From assembly GCA_002633005.1 (NCBI GenBank), contig NMRA01000800.1, positions 61,545 through 125,544 of the forward strand: a DNA stretch of 64,000 nucleotides, in the 5' to 3' direction. Every line of letters begins with the position of its first letter. The stretch's first letter is position 1. Origin of the DNA: Phoronis australis. Lineage: Eukaryota > Phoronida > Phoronidae. Positions 46,504-58,426 of this stretch are shown piece after piece. Made by a program: the position numbers and the translations under genes. Below the pieces are notes generated by a model. That model ran no database searches and was not told the origin of the DNA. It worked only from the letters and a program-made list of their open reading frames with translations.

Positions 46504-49500
46504 TATTACTGCTAATTTCCTTGGTGCAAGTCTTCGACAGGTGGCCACAAATTTCCAAAAGACCTAAGGTTACTATATTCGTGTACAATTGCGGTCAACA
46601 AGGTCAACTAACTGACAAAAAGTGTATGGATGCTGAAGTCCCGTGTGTGCTCTATGACTATGCAGTTCCATTCGTAGACTACACAACATTACTTGGTAAG
46701 TTTTTAGCAATCAGTTTCTATCAACATCTTTCGGTGATGTTATCCCCCCCAGTTACCCCACTGAATAACAGGTTTATTGAGTGGAACTAAGTGTTTCTTT
46801 TTGGAAACTCACCCGATGCCGGGTAGGCTAGCAGCACATATTCATATTGTCCTGGGTGGGAGTGCTCCCAAAATAAGAGGTGTATGGTACGTGATGCAAA
46901 GAAGTCAACAATGACTTTTTCACAGCAGTTTCTCTTCAAAACTATGCTTTTTCCAATGAAATTCTCTAGATTAGTGAGTTTCCTTATTTTATCGTGGACC
47001 CCACCCCCAGGACAACCAGCTCAGTTATCGAATTAACATGAATAAGCCTTAATTCAGTAAATGTCATTACATTGCATTGGAAAAAATTGACACCTAGAAT
47101 GAATTTTACTTGTTGAGATCAGAAGCACGTTTTAAGTGTCATGAAAAATACACATTGTTAAATCACTTTTAGCCTGTTTCACAAATTTTAATTCAGATAT
47201 TAAATACTAAGACTTGGGTACAAAGGTTATTAGTTTCTACACTTAAACATCAAGATGAAATGTCAAGTATGTTCTGCGTTACAAAAGTAGTTTTGTCTTG
47301 TCTTTTCTTTTACAATTTGCTAATATTTCTATTCTGTTACAGGCAAGAAAAAACAACTGAAACCAACCGCCTGACCATCTATTTCACCGTTGGACAAAGT
47401 GAAAAGCAATCCTTCAGCAATAACCTGAGAGAATTGAACGTAATTCAGAAATTCAGCACCTAATATGCCTGATTGTGTACTCCCTCGCAATGTTGTTTCT
47501 TTCTGTGCTTTTTCAGTCTGCCATTTGTTTTTAAATACACTGATAATTGTTTATTCTCGAATCTTGTGCAAAGCAGATTCTTATTCAGCTACATGTAGCT
47601 ACAATTGAAAACATACAATAAGACAATCGATGCAGTCACTTCCCCATAATCTGTACCAAATTGAAAAGTTTTTACCAATAGTATAAAGCCTTTCTTCTGA
47701 AAGGAAAATTTAATGTCACTCAGCTTTTGGCTTTTATTTCACTGGGTTCTAGTTTCAATGGCCTATAGAAGCGCTTGTAAAAAAGGTCCAGTTTCAACAC
47801 ATGACTTTCTTTCATGTAACCTCATTCAGCCTCAATAACATCCACAATTAGACCCTTGAAGGTAAACACAGCAGCATATCACTTGAATCGTTTTGAGCCC
47901 AAAATCAGACTCTGAACTAAACCAGAGTGTGACTAGGTCTTCTTTAGCTTCAGTCCCTCATGTTTCTTCCAGGAAAGGAAATGAGCTATTGTCCACACAT
48001 GACTCATTGCCTATGAAAGGGCATCCTCACCAACGAGGCTGACTTGTGTAGCAGTCAGATAGAGTTCGTCTGGATACACAAACACTCCACTGGCACATTG
48101 TCTTATGGTAACTTAGTACTGCGATTCACATTTCTCCAGGGCCACTGACTTGCACATTGTGCCAAGCAGCACTGCTGGTGTGTGGAAGTGCTGTGGGAAG
48201 AGAACGGAGTAACAAAGCTTGTCTATGATACAGCTTGAAGTGGCCTTAAAATGTCACTGAACCTGGAACAAATATTGAAATATGAATAATTAAGTACTCC
48301 AGATTGGATCAAAAATGTTATCCCTGTTTTTCAAAAATATATGGTGATTGGTCTACAGTTTCACATAAAAGTAAATAATTACTATTTTCAGAAACCAAGG
48401 GTGTATATAATGAGTATTGCATAAAACTGTGTCTTTATTTTTTATCCCTAGCCATAACAATTCTTTAAACGCATCACTTGTCTGTAAAATATACAAGTTT
48501 TTTGAGACAACTTCAAACCTTTGTTACCCATTTTCAAGCCTTTTTAATTTTGATACTTTCAGCAATTTTAAACTCAGATTACAGGTTCATGGGTCTGTCA
48601 AGCATACTTCTAGCCTAAGGTTGAGGGAACCGTTTTTCTTCTAATAGAAGATATGAAGACTTGGGTCATTTAAAAATGATGGATAATCTTTCTGTTGTTT
48701 AAGAGTAATTACAAATCGTAAGGCACCATCAAAAATGCAATTTTCACAAAAATGGCAGTCATTTGAATTTATAACGACTTGCAACATTTCAAGGCATGAG
48801 TTAAGACTATTCAGTCACTGTGAATTCGGAAAATGTAATATATTTTCGTGGTTTTACAATTGATACAAGTAGCAAAACAGTTTCATGAAATCAACTTGAA
48901 GGGACTTCGTGAAGGTTAAGAATTACCTCACCATGCTCTTTTCCCCAAACATGTATTACCTGTTATTTCCACACATTCAGTTGTACCAAATATTACAACC
49001 CCCCATGCCAATCCCCCCTCAGAGGACCTGAATAAGTAATTTAACAAAATGACTTTAAAAATAGCTGTTCCTTTTCAAAGGCTTTGTTCGTTGTCTCCAA
49101 TATTGAAAGTAGGCTTTGACAACAGATCTGCACTGGATGGGAAGATCTTGTTGGTTAGCTGCAGTCAAATGCTAAAAACCAATTTTTGTCCATTCAGGGA
49201 CGGTACAGAAGCGATGCATATCTCCTCTGCACGGTACAAGCCTTCAAACCTAAAAACCAAAGGTTACGTGAAAACTGACGTGATAGATTTCCATTTCAAC
49301 GTGTAATAGATTTCCAGAAGACATATGATAGGGAGTAAACAAATAGTCTAATGCAATGGATATTTATCACTCACGTACCCTTTGCCATTGGGATTGGATT
49401 GTAATCTTAACTCATTAACCTGTATCGAGTTGACAGCATAAACATTCAGCATTGATTGATGTAACTGTCACTGATAAACTTTTAGAAATCATTCCAAACA

Positions 49501-49869
49501 ATAATAATGCTTTGATGTACGAAAAGATCCCGATTGCTACGTCAAGTATCGTAACAAGCATCACAACAAAACAAAGATTAACCCGACTGGCGACTGCCGC
49601 GAAGTCGACATCGGCGAGTATCTCAGTTAACAGGCATCAGTAGAATAAACATGGCATAATCATTAAAATAATCACAAACCTTACCTTTGTATAAGGTCGT
49701 GCTTACTTCCTCTCATAGAAGCACGCTTTTTACGCAATCTCAGATTCAGTTGGCACGGCTGCAAGCCATTTCACCATGTATTTAAAGGGCTCGCGATATC
49801 GAGGCTGTTAATCTATCACCACTAGTACACGCACGCCCTCTAGTTATTGTAGATTTTCCGAATAGCCCC

Positions 49870-50640
49870 ATTGGCATGTTGACTTTTACCAGTGTTCTGA
49901 AATTGAAAAGAATTCCTTGAAAAACGTAAGAGATATAACATTTTGAACGTTACATGACCTTTGCTCTAATTGACCTTATCCGGTGCATCTTAAGCATCTT
50001 TCGGAGAATTATTGCAAAGCCCATGGAAAATGTGTTTAATGCTAAGAATCACAGTTGTCTAACGGTTGACACATCAGAATATTTGTTGATTGAAAAGGTC
50101 AAATTTTCAGAAGCAAAATGCACCTAATGATCCCATGTTCGCACTAAATGACCTGAAACTTTGGATTCCGATTTGATTTACCTGTAGCAATCAAACCTGT
50201 CAATTTGAAGTGTCTAGCTCAAAATTTTAGTTTGCACCTAATGACCTTTGACCTATTTCACCTGACTGGATGACCCTATTACTTAGAAAAGTAATTTTTT
50301 AAATTGTCATGTTGATTAATACCTGTGCACCGAATTTGCAAGATAGCTTTAAAACTGAAGGAGAAGTAGCATTTGGAAAATTATATGACCTTTGCACCAA
50401 ACGACCTCTTCCGGTGCAATATGGAATATGATTATATAACCAATCAAAATTTATATACTGTCAAAAGTCATATGCTGAATTTGAAGACCGTACCTGCACC
50501 CAATTTGGAGTTATTAAGCCTCAAAGTTGGTCGGAAGAAGAATAAGAATAAGAAGAATAAGAATAAGAATAAGAATAAGAATAAAATTGAAGAAAACCCA
50601 GGAACAACAATACTCTGCGCTTACAAGCGCAGAGTAATAA
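49870..50640 (+). repeat. Repeat D unit 2, remainder
   Basis: Resumes unit 2 after THAP copy 3, collinear with 44148-44860 and ending in (AAGAAT)n followed by CGCAGAGT, the outer end of the right palindrome arm. Confidence 0.82.
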
Positions 50641-50789
50641 TGTATATGTACATGCATATCTAAATAAAGATTCCCCTAACATCTGACCGTAACAATGCAT
50701 AGCGGAGTTATTGTTTCACAACAGCTTTTTGTCAGAAAACCCTGAATTGTAGTGCGCTCACGCGGCATCGGTGCCCGGTTAGTTAGCTT

Positions 50790-51205
50790 TATTGCATCTC
50801 TTAGGTAAGCCGGCATTCGTCAGTGAAAGCACTGTCGGCGAAATGCCGGCCACAGACACGGAGATGTTTCACGGTCTCATACTTCGTATTAACGGCTTAC
50901 TTTTCATTCTTCACTGCCGTGAGTCACTTCTGTAGAATTTCGGGTTCTCGAGGAAATCGAAAAAACGATATACCCGCTTTCCCCGCAGCTTCATAGTTCG
51001 CACAAGCGGGAACGATTCGCCACACCATAGTGGCACTCACTCTGCAGAAGAATCACTGACATCGCTGCATCGTTTACTCACCTTCCTAACAGGTTAACGC
51101 GACACCTCTCCGCGAGGTAAGATCTACCGTATACGAGGTGATGTGGATATAGACCGATTAAGGCGGTAAAAAAGACCAATTGAATCGGGTGGCATTCTCC
51201 TTTAA
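50790..51205 (-). pseudogene. THAP family 2 start fragment
   Basis: Inverted relative of 14747-15130. From the end at 51205 (GAGAATGCCACCCGATT on the - strand) it reads through a decayed THAP exon: IVPACANYEAAGKAGISFF, RFPREPEI, then after stops HLRVCGRHF. The remainder of the element is missing. Confidence 0.65.
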
Positions 51206-51639
51206 CGCTCTAATATACGTCGAGGAGATTCCTTGTCAGTGTGTTGTGTTAACTAAAGTTACTTCCAGTGTCATACAAAGAGTTTTGCATCTAGTGGGGA
51301 CATCTAGTGAATAGGGATTTGTATTTGGCTTTCGATATTTCGTTGATTTATTCTTCTGCTTCATAAAATGGAATCCTGGTGCTTGCAACTCATATTCGGT
51401 CGCAGTAAAATAATGTTTCGACTTTGATTACAATTCATAAATGTTCCAACGTTCATCTGCTACCAAACCTATGTTGCGACGATAACCATAAATAACAATG
51501 CTAGGACTTGCAATCTATTTTATGTTATATTTTTCAACGAAAGTTCGAGCACGAACTAACTTGGTGACACAACTACACGTACACTGCCGCTAGACACTTG
51601 TGCAACACAAGACAGTGATACGACGGCGACTGCCGTAAC
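51206..51639. other. No recognised feature
   Basis: Sequence between the THAP fragment and the LTR element; no gene or repeat end recognised. Confidence 0.35.
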
Positions 51640-52600
51640 TACTTAACTAGACTTAACAAACCCGAATGAAACGAACTAAAATGGTTGAGCTGTAGTTATA
51701 GTAATATTAACTAAAGTCTCTTTAGCAATCTGCCTTCCGCCTGTGCCTCTGGCACCGTGACTTCAGCCTCGCAGGCTAGCCTTCTCAACTTAGCCTCACG
51801 TGCTTGCCTTCACTCATCAGTTTCATCTTCGCGGCCTTGCCTTCTATCATCAGTTTCAGCCTCACGTGCTGCCATGTCATGGGTCTCAGCTTTTTATTTC
51901 TCGACTGAGCGCTTAAGTTCGTTCCCCTGGAGACCCATCTCTTGTCCGTGGGCATTAACTCCCTTAGTTGTCATCTTGTCTCCGAAGTGAGTCGCTAACT
52001 CCAACGATCCACTTTATCGCAGCTTCTTGCCGCCAGTTACCACCTGTTGTGTTCGCCAATTGTCACATTTTCCCCCGTTGATGGGTGGCATCACGCTGTA
52101 ACCGACCGGTTCTAATATCTCTCGGTGCGATGATAGACTGAAGACTGGTTCGAGTTAATGACTTTATTAATACTGACCGTATGTTCACAAGTCAATATAC
52201 ACAAAGCGTCTGACGCAATGTGTGTTCTATGCTCCAGCCAGTGCTGCGACGCCTTGACCTGTGATGAACACTTCAGTCACTTCCAGCAACTGCTAATCTT
52301 TGATTCAGTAACCTACTTCTTTCAAGCTGGTTATGTGTTGACTAATGCTGAAACTGTTGATTCTAAAACTTCAACACAGCTCAAGTCTACTCTAACTCCA
52401 CTTCAACTTCAGCTGAGATAAACTTCAACGTAAACTCAAATGAGCTCATCTGGCTCACAATAATCCGCAACTTGGTATTCATATTCTCTAACGTTCTGAA
52501 ACATTTCACGGATAAACACATTCTGGAACTTTTCAGTAGTGAGTAAATTCGTTCTAGAACTGGTTTTCTGTAAACAAAAACAAGTCTCTAGACTGTGGTT
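51640..52600 (-). mobile_element. LTR retrotransposon, 5' LTR and gag start
   Basis: On the - strand an LTR-like stretch (about 52600-52100) ends in CGGTCGGTTACA, followed by leader sequence (TTGGCGAACACAACAGG) and a gag-like frame rich in repeated AREAE-type residues (about 51990-51730, e.g. MAAREAETDDRRQGREDE). One stop interrupts it. The rest of the element is absent. Whether it is Ty3/gypsy is inferred from the leader and gag style only. Confidence 0.5.
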
Positions 52601-52709
52601 CAATTCACTAGCTACTGATGGGATGGAACATTCCTGTAGAATGTTCTCTAGTTTTCTATTCTAAGCAACTTGCATCACCACTAGCCAGTCCTCATTCTAC
52701 TGGAGTGTC

Positions 52710-53000
52710 TTCCAGTGCTACTCTGCTCGAATTATTCGTCAAACTGATACATCCGTGGCTGTGTTATGGCACTGAAATTTGGGGATTTAGGGACTACCAT
52801 ATCATTGTAAAGGTGCATTTGCGTTTTTGTAAAATTATTCTTGGGAGTAGGAGCCGCCTGCCCTAATGTTATAGTTTTAAGTGAATATGGGAGGTTCCAT
52901 GTGTACACTAGATATTATGTAACACTGGTTAAATTCTGGTTTTAAGTCCTGAAGATGTCGTCTGACGGATACAGTTCAAGAAAAACTTTGCAGTAGAACC
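52710..53000 (+). pseudogene. LINE RT C-terminal fragment
   Basis: LFVKLIHPWLCYGTEIWGF, then VHLRFCKIILGSRSRLP and, after a frameshift, VLSEYGRFHVYTRYYVTLVK. This is the conserved region following the RT core in several LINE clades. Nothing else of the element is seen. Confidence 0.65.
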
Positions 53001-53931
53001 GTACGTAAAATTCGGTTTGCCACGAGTTTTCATCCAAACTACCTCGAAGTTTCGTTGTATCAGCCATACCTCCTTCCCTAGTTGTGAGTCGGTGGTATTT
53101 AAAATTGGCTATGATGATAAAATATCCCCTTTCTGTACAAGAAACTGTGGTGAAGGGGAATTGCATTTTTACGGTTAAAAAACGAAAAGATATCTTATGC
53201 AGAGAAATGTAGGATGTCTACATTCTATGACCTTGAACGCTATTGTTGTACTTTGAGCCTCTGGATTTATATACAATGGAATTAAGAATACGCGTACCGG
53301 GTACAAGTATGCAGTTCCTGAAAGTATATATCCCATAATAGTCTATTTTTAATGTTTCCTCAATCTTTTACCTATTGTGTCACGTGACCATGTTTCTGTA
53401 GTAAAATTTGCCTTAAAATGTACATTGGTACCAAAACGAGGATATCATTAACATGGTCAAATTTCAGTTGTTCATATCTCCCGTTTTGTTGCTCTTTTGC
53501 AATTTGCTATTGAACGCATACGTGATTTCTACATTTTAACAGATGTTGAATACTGTCTTAATTATTTGTGTTAGCAACGCATTAGGGCCATACGTACAGT
53601 ACTATTCATTTTGAGACCAATGAGCACGTTTCTTGAACTGTTCTATCAGTGGAATTAGACAGCTGGACTCCATCAGCCATTCTCCCTAGCAATTTTTTGT
53701 CCTATCAAGCGAAAACAATGTATCCAAGATCTTATTACCCAATCCCATGTAGTAAGGATTATCTTAGACAAACGGAACTTTAGTGATAGATACATGTACA
53801 CTGACATTTCTTGACTAAAACATTTCTTGTCTGACTATTCTTTTTGTGGGCTCGGGTTTTCAATTCTGTGCGCGCCAATACCACTTCGATCAAATTTGTG
53901 AATATGTTATACTGTTGCGGGCATTTTTCAG
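53001..53931. other. No recognised feature; intron
   Basis: AT-rich sequence leading to the second FTP exon; pyrimidine tract and AG at 53921-53931. Confidence 0.4.
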
Positions 53932-54144
53932 CAACCAACGTGGCCAAAAATAAAAAAGCAATGCAAATGTCAGACCATCCGTCAGGTCCCGCATCGAAAG
54001 CTATAGATGGAAATGACAGTCCGATTTTTGGACACTCATCTTGCACGCACGTAAAAGATTGGGAGTATCACCCCTGGTGGAAGGTGGATTTGTTCGACAT
54101 TCACCACGTCCATGGAGTCAAAATCACAAACAGACAGGCTGCCG
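53932..54144 (+). CDS. Exon: second FTP domain, first half
   Basis: The exon codes for 71 residues, the N-terminal half of an FTP fucolectin-like domain: TNVAKNKKAMQMSDHPSG, KAIDGNDSPIF, SSCTHVKD, then HPWWKVDL and HHVHGVKITNRQ. The order NVA, A-DGN, SC-H, WW-VDL, V-I-NR is the family signature; the HWW and DG residues belong to the sugar and calcium sites in studied members. The acceptor is GCATTTTTCAG; the donor is GTACGT, weaker than the GTAAGT of the other exons. Both phases are 1 and the length equals the FTP exon at 26893-27105, so the two may be ancient duplicates. Confidence 0.9.
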
Positions 54145-55173
54145 GTACGTTGTTTTAATTTGCACTACTGCGTGATGCCGTGCGCTTTTCCAGGTGGAAA
54201 CACCAGCCTTCACTGCGACGTTACTGTTACTCACAATTGAAGCCCTTACATTTCTGAGACAATATAGACGCGCACACTTTACGACATTGACTCTGGATTT
54301 TTTCCCATTGCTCTTGGCGCCATTGTGCTGAACATCGGAAATTTGCTCGAGGTTTGTAAAATTTGGAAACCTGCAAGTGGTGTATTGATCGAGGCCTTTT
54401 GACAATCCAGTAAGCTTAGGAATCCGCCAAGTAAGGACAGCAAAGGCCAAAGGCAACCATCGTTTTAATAAGGGAAATAACGCCAATTTACGCTGCTCCA
54501 GCCTATCAGTGAAAAATCAAATCTATTGTGTATACAATGATTCGCGAGAACCCTAGAGTAGAATCAAGGCTGCGTTCAGTAGACTCATGACAATTGCGGA
54601 TTCGCACGATCACCCAAGATCACACAAAAACTCAAGAATAAACTACAGGACCTTCCTGGTGCACTCTATCAAAATGGCAGCTGCTAGAATGATTGGCTTT
54701 TTGAGAAGATTTTTGTGCTTTGACTGCGAATTTTTTCGAACTCGCTGCAGCAGGACACTGTAAATGGTATTAAAAAAAGAACACTTGCTCATGATTTGTT
54801 GAACACCGTTTTGTGCGAATTTATTGAGTTTTGTGTTCCATATGGACGGCTGAAGTGAAGAACCCGTGGAATTTCTAGTCCCAAGTGTCATATCTTGTAG
54901 TACATATATATAGAGAGAAGCTGAGGACGCCTGTGAACGTATCATCATGAACACTCATCACGCGGGACCCGGTATCCAGGCATCGAATTGCTGGCGACAT
55001 CATCTGTGTTGTCAGCGTCAGGGTCATCACTGATCATGTATTGGTCGTGGTCAAGACGTTGGTATTCTTGTTTTCGTCTTCAACCTCAATTTGAAGACCT
55101 TTATTCGATTTCTGCAAGTGTAGCTCTTTTCAGCGCTTTCATTTAGTTCATACTCCTTTGGTTTTGTTACCAG
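54145..55173. other. Intron between FTP halves
   Basis: About 1.0 kb with no recognised gene or transposon. Confidence 0.5.
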
Positions 55174-55371
55174 GAGAAAGATTACACGACGTAAAAGGTA
55201 CAGTCGCCATATGGTACGACAAACATGAGTGCTTCTTCTTCAAAGGCCCTGGAACGGGAGGGGAAAAGATATACAGGGAATGTCCAAGAGAACTAGCTGG
55301 ACGTATCGTGCAGATTCAGTTAATGGCCGATTCAGCAATTCTGACCTTATGTGAGGTTGAGATTTATATGT
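55174..55371 (+). CDS. Exon: second FTP domain, second half
   Basis: The exon codes for 66 residues that complete the FTP domain: GERLHDVKGTVAIWYD, HECFFFKG, YRECPRELAGRIVQIQL and the closing LTLCEVEIYMC. The C-terminal LCEVE strand is highly typical of fucolectins and pentraxin-like FTP proteins. The acceptor is GGTTTTGTTACCAG, the donor GTGAGT at 55372, both phase 1. It follows its partner exon by 1.0 kb, the only FTP domain in the window with both halves found. Confidence 0.9.
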
Positions 55372-55379
55372 GTGAGTAT

Positions 55380-56760
55380 CCTCACAGTGGGCGTGTATTG
55401 CTTGTGTGAATACTGCCAAAGCATTGTAGCAGTACCTACTTTAGTTACTTTATATAATTGTCAGTCATGTAATCACAAGTGACTAAAAATTTTCGTTTCA
55501 TCGAATTATTTTCGCCATAACCCATAACGCTGCATTTCAGTGATCTTTCTAAGCTTTATTATGCGCCCCCGTTTGCGTATGTTGGGTGCACATTGTAGTC
55601 ATCGAATGTGAACGTGTTGCTTTGTCATCATTTTTATTTGTACCCACGCCACAGGTCATGTTTCTTGTCCGGTCATCATGAAATTTTCACTCAGTAACTG
55701 TTTTATAAATGACTCGAAGCCTGTCATGTTTATTTGAAATGTGCCACAATATGGCACTGTGGCGGCCATTTATCATTCGCGGAGTTATCAGTTCAGCGAT
55801 CGTTTGTCGGGTTCTTCTGAATCTGACATTTGACGTGTAGAGAGATCTTGTAAAGTCCTAAGGAAAGGTGCCATCTGATTTTGATACAACCTACCGTTTT
55901 CTAGTTTTTTTGATATTTCGATGACTGCTCTATAAAAAATTATTTTCATGCCGTATTTCCAGCGTTTCTTGACGGGTCTGTTTAAAACTTGGTATTTTTA
56001 ATGTGAAATTTGTTTCTCGGTCAAACTTACCGTTCTCGAAATATTCAAAATTTGGTGGTCCAATGGCTATTCTCTTATTGACTTGCTCCTCGCTGCACAT
56101 GTGTTGGTCTGTCGTATTTTGGTACAGGTCGTATTTTGGTACAGGTCGCATTTTTCATAACTATTGTGATCGACATACAATCTATGAACAATGTTTTCCT
56201 CGTCAATACCTCAAGAATTCTACTTTTGTGGGCAAAATCGGAGTTAAAATACCGCTGTTGAGGCCAATATTAAATTTTGGTTTGTCAATAGGCCTTGTCA
56301 AGAACTATCGGGTATGTGCGATCCGTTTATCTGTACGACGTAAATTCGTACCGTTCTCGTCATATTCAAGATTTTCCGATGATCGGTGTTCAATTAAGTT
56401 TTCGTGTGGTATCTCAGGCTTCCCTTTAAGGATATTTCTGATTTTTATCATGTGGATAAACCTCTTCAAGCTGTATTTGCATTTGGCGAGAGGTTTCTGG
56501 TTCCAACTTACCGTTTTTTGTTTTTTTTAGTTTTTCGAGTTTAATCGCTTGCAGCTCAATTATCGAAACTGCTGACCCATTGTCCAGAGTCCAGCTTCAT
56601 GGAAATGGACTTAAGGCTTACGACTTCAGACTGTTGTTTAAGTTAAAACCGAAAATATCGCTAAATTAAGATAGAAGACCAAAATTCGGCAAACACTGTT
56701 TCACGAAAACAAAGTCCGTTCTTGGTCTTCGCTCTTAACTTAGACAGAAATTAAGCCAGG
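55380..56760. repeat. Degenerate repeat with CTTACCGTT motifs
   Basis: Imperfect copies of (C/A)NTACCGTTCTCG(A/T)-ATATTCAA-like blocks occur at about 55895, 56027, 56348 and 56507. A long + strand open frame through 56003-56530 lacks recognisable domains and is taken as an accident. The rest shows nothing. Confidence 0.4.
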
Positions 56761-56850
56761 ATGGAGTTCAATAACGTCAAGACCTACGCTATGACTTCGC
56801 TAAAATGCAAGACATTGCGAGATTACGTAAGATGTTGCCGTGTATTTTAA

Positions 56851-58420
56851 ATGAGAACTCGTGAGCTCATTATAGGGAATGCTCTTGGAGTCAGCAAAGA
56901 CCTTGGTGCCGGTTGGCAGTCACGAGATAGTTTCATGTCCGCAGTCACTACCAGTGCACAGTCTAAGAAGAGAGAAAATCCCATTAAGCCTTTGGCAGTG
57001 ACTCTACCGGGTGTGGAAAGTCTCCGCGTTAGCAAGTTAGAGGATGAGCAACAACACGCTCCTTCCCTACGTAAGGTCGTGGAACTTGCTTAGAACGACA
57101 AACCAGTAGGTACACGTAGTAGAGGTAAATACTGGTACGAGAAGCAAAATGGGTTCCTGTACCGAGTGTATGTTGATGAGACCATAGAGTTGCGTCAGAT
57201 AAATGTCCCTGACAAATATCGACAACAGGTCATGACGCTAGCTCACGAGTCAATTGTTCATGGGTACTTTGATGTGAAGAAGACCAGCAATAGAATAGCC
57301 AGCAACTTTTGTTGGCCAGACGTTGGCTGTGACGTAAATCGTTTTTGCAGATCATGTGGCATCTGCCAGCGGACAACTCCTAAAGGCAGGATCTCTAAAG
57401 TGGCCTTGGGTGAGATGCCATTTATGGAAGAACCATTCCAGCGTATCGCTGTTGATTTGATCGATGCGATCCTGTGTCGCCAATTACCGGTGCATTCTCA
57501 CCATCGTGGACTGTACCACAAGGTGCCCAGAGGCAATAGCTCTACCCAGAATAAAAGCTGAGCGAGTCGAGGAAGCACTATTTGAAACCTTCTGTAGAAT
57601 GGTTTTCATTAGAAGTATTTGGTGACTGTGGGACACAGTTTACCTCAGAAGCGCTGAAAGGTGTTGTTCGTTTAATATCCATGAGGATACTCCATACAAT
57701 ACAAAACGCAATAAATTGTGCGAGAGTATTAACGGTGTACTGAAAAGTATGCTTCAGAAAATGTGCCAAGATCGTCTACTGGGTCCGGTACTTGCTAGCA
57801 GTACTGTTTGCCTACCGAGAGGTAACACAAGTGAGCACTGGTTTCTCGCTATTTAAATTGTTGTATAGTGGAACCGTTTAGAGGGCCCAAGCAGGTGCTT
57901 AAAGAATTTGTGGTTTGACAATGATTTCCGGAAGTACGAACCACTTAAGAGAATGTCCTTGACCTACGACATCGTCTGGAAGAGACATGCGAACTGATGC
58001 AGACAAACGTACGGAATGATAGTGAAGCATACAAGCACCATTATGACAAAAAGGTACCAGACCGTCGCTTCAAAGTTAGAGACCAAGTTTTGATATTGTT
58101 GCCAGCCGACATTAACTAGTTGCTGCTGCAGTGGAGGGGTCCCTATGAAGTGACCTTAGTGGTCAACAAAATGAACTACCGAGTAAGGTTTGGCGGTAAG
58201 GTCAATAATACCATGCCAACCTGCTAAAACTGTACACATCTCATGACCGAAGAGGCGCGGCAAGTAAAAATTATGTAGATCAGAGCGCTGACATCGCAGC
58301 CATCGCTGTACTTCAGTCTGAAATGGACAATGAAGTTGGCATTGTTCGTGATGAACCCCAACAATAGCAGGGATCAGAAACCAAAAAGAAACATCTAAAG
58401 ATGTCACTACTAGCCAAAGA
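56851..58420 (+). pseudogene. gypsy-like integrase
   Basis: After a spacer frame (56851-57093) comes the H2C2 zinc domain (VPDKYRQQVMTLAHES, KTSNRIASNFCWPDVG, RSCGICQRTTPKGR), then the start of the catalytic core (PFQRIAVDLIDAI, first Asp present). Core remnants continue with stops (CGTQ-equivalent near 57620, ESINGVLKSMLQKM at 57720) to the C-terminal region (HYDKKVPDRRFKVRDQVLIL at 58040; QWRGPYEV at 58130). The integrase would join element DNA into the genome. At least four frameshifts or stops. Confidence 0.78.
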
Positions 58421-58426
58421 AGGGAG

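Larger units (their letters stand above)
45346..49869 (+). mobile_element. THAP-family transposon, copy 3 (both ends present)
   Basis: Left end GGGGCTATTTGGAGAATC and right end GATTTTCCGAATAGCCCC are inverted repeats. Comparing with the uninterrupted D unit at 44140-44160 shows the empty target; the insertion is flanked by AT on both sides, so it either duplicated AT (2 bp) or inserted without duplication. The THAP exon (46505-46705) carries stops; the intron's GTAAG (46697) and acceptor GTTACAG (before 47342) are kept, and the second exon stays open to 47461 (QEKTTETNRL). Interior sequence 47600-49300 codes for nothing I recognise, so the copy looks non-autonomous. Confidence 0.85.

Noticed and set aside
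56003-56530. 175-codon + strand open frame
   Set aside because: Amino-acid content looks random, no domain, and it overlaps degenerate repeat blocks.
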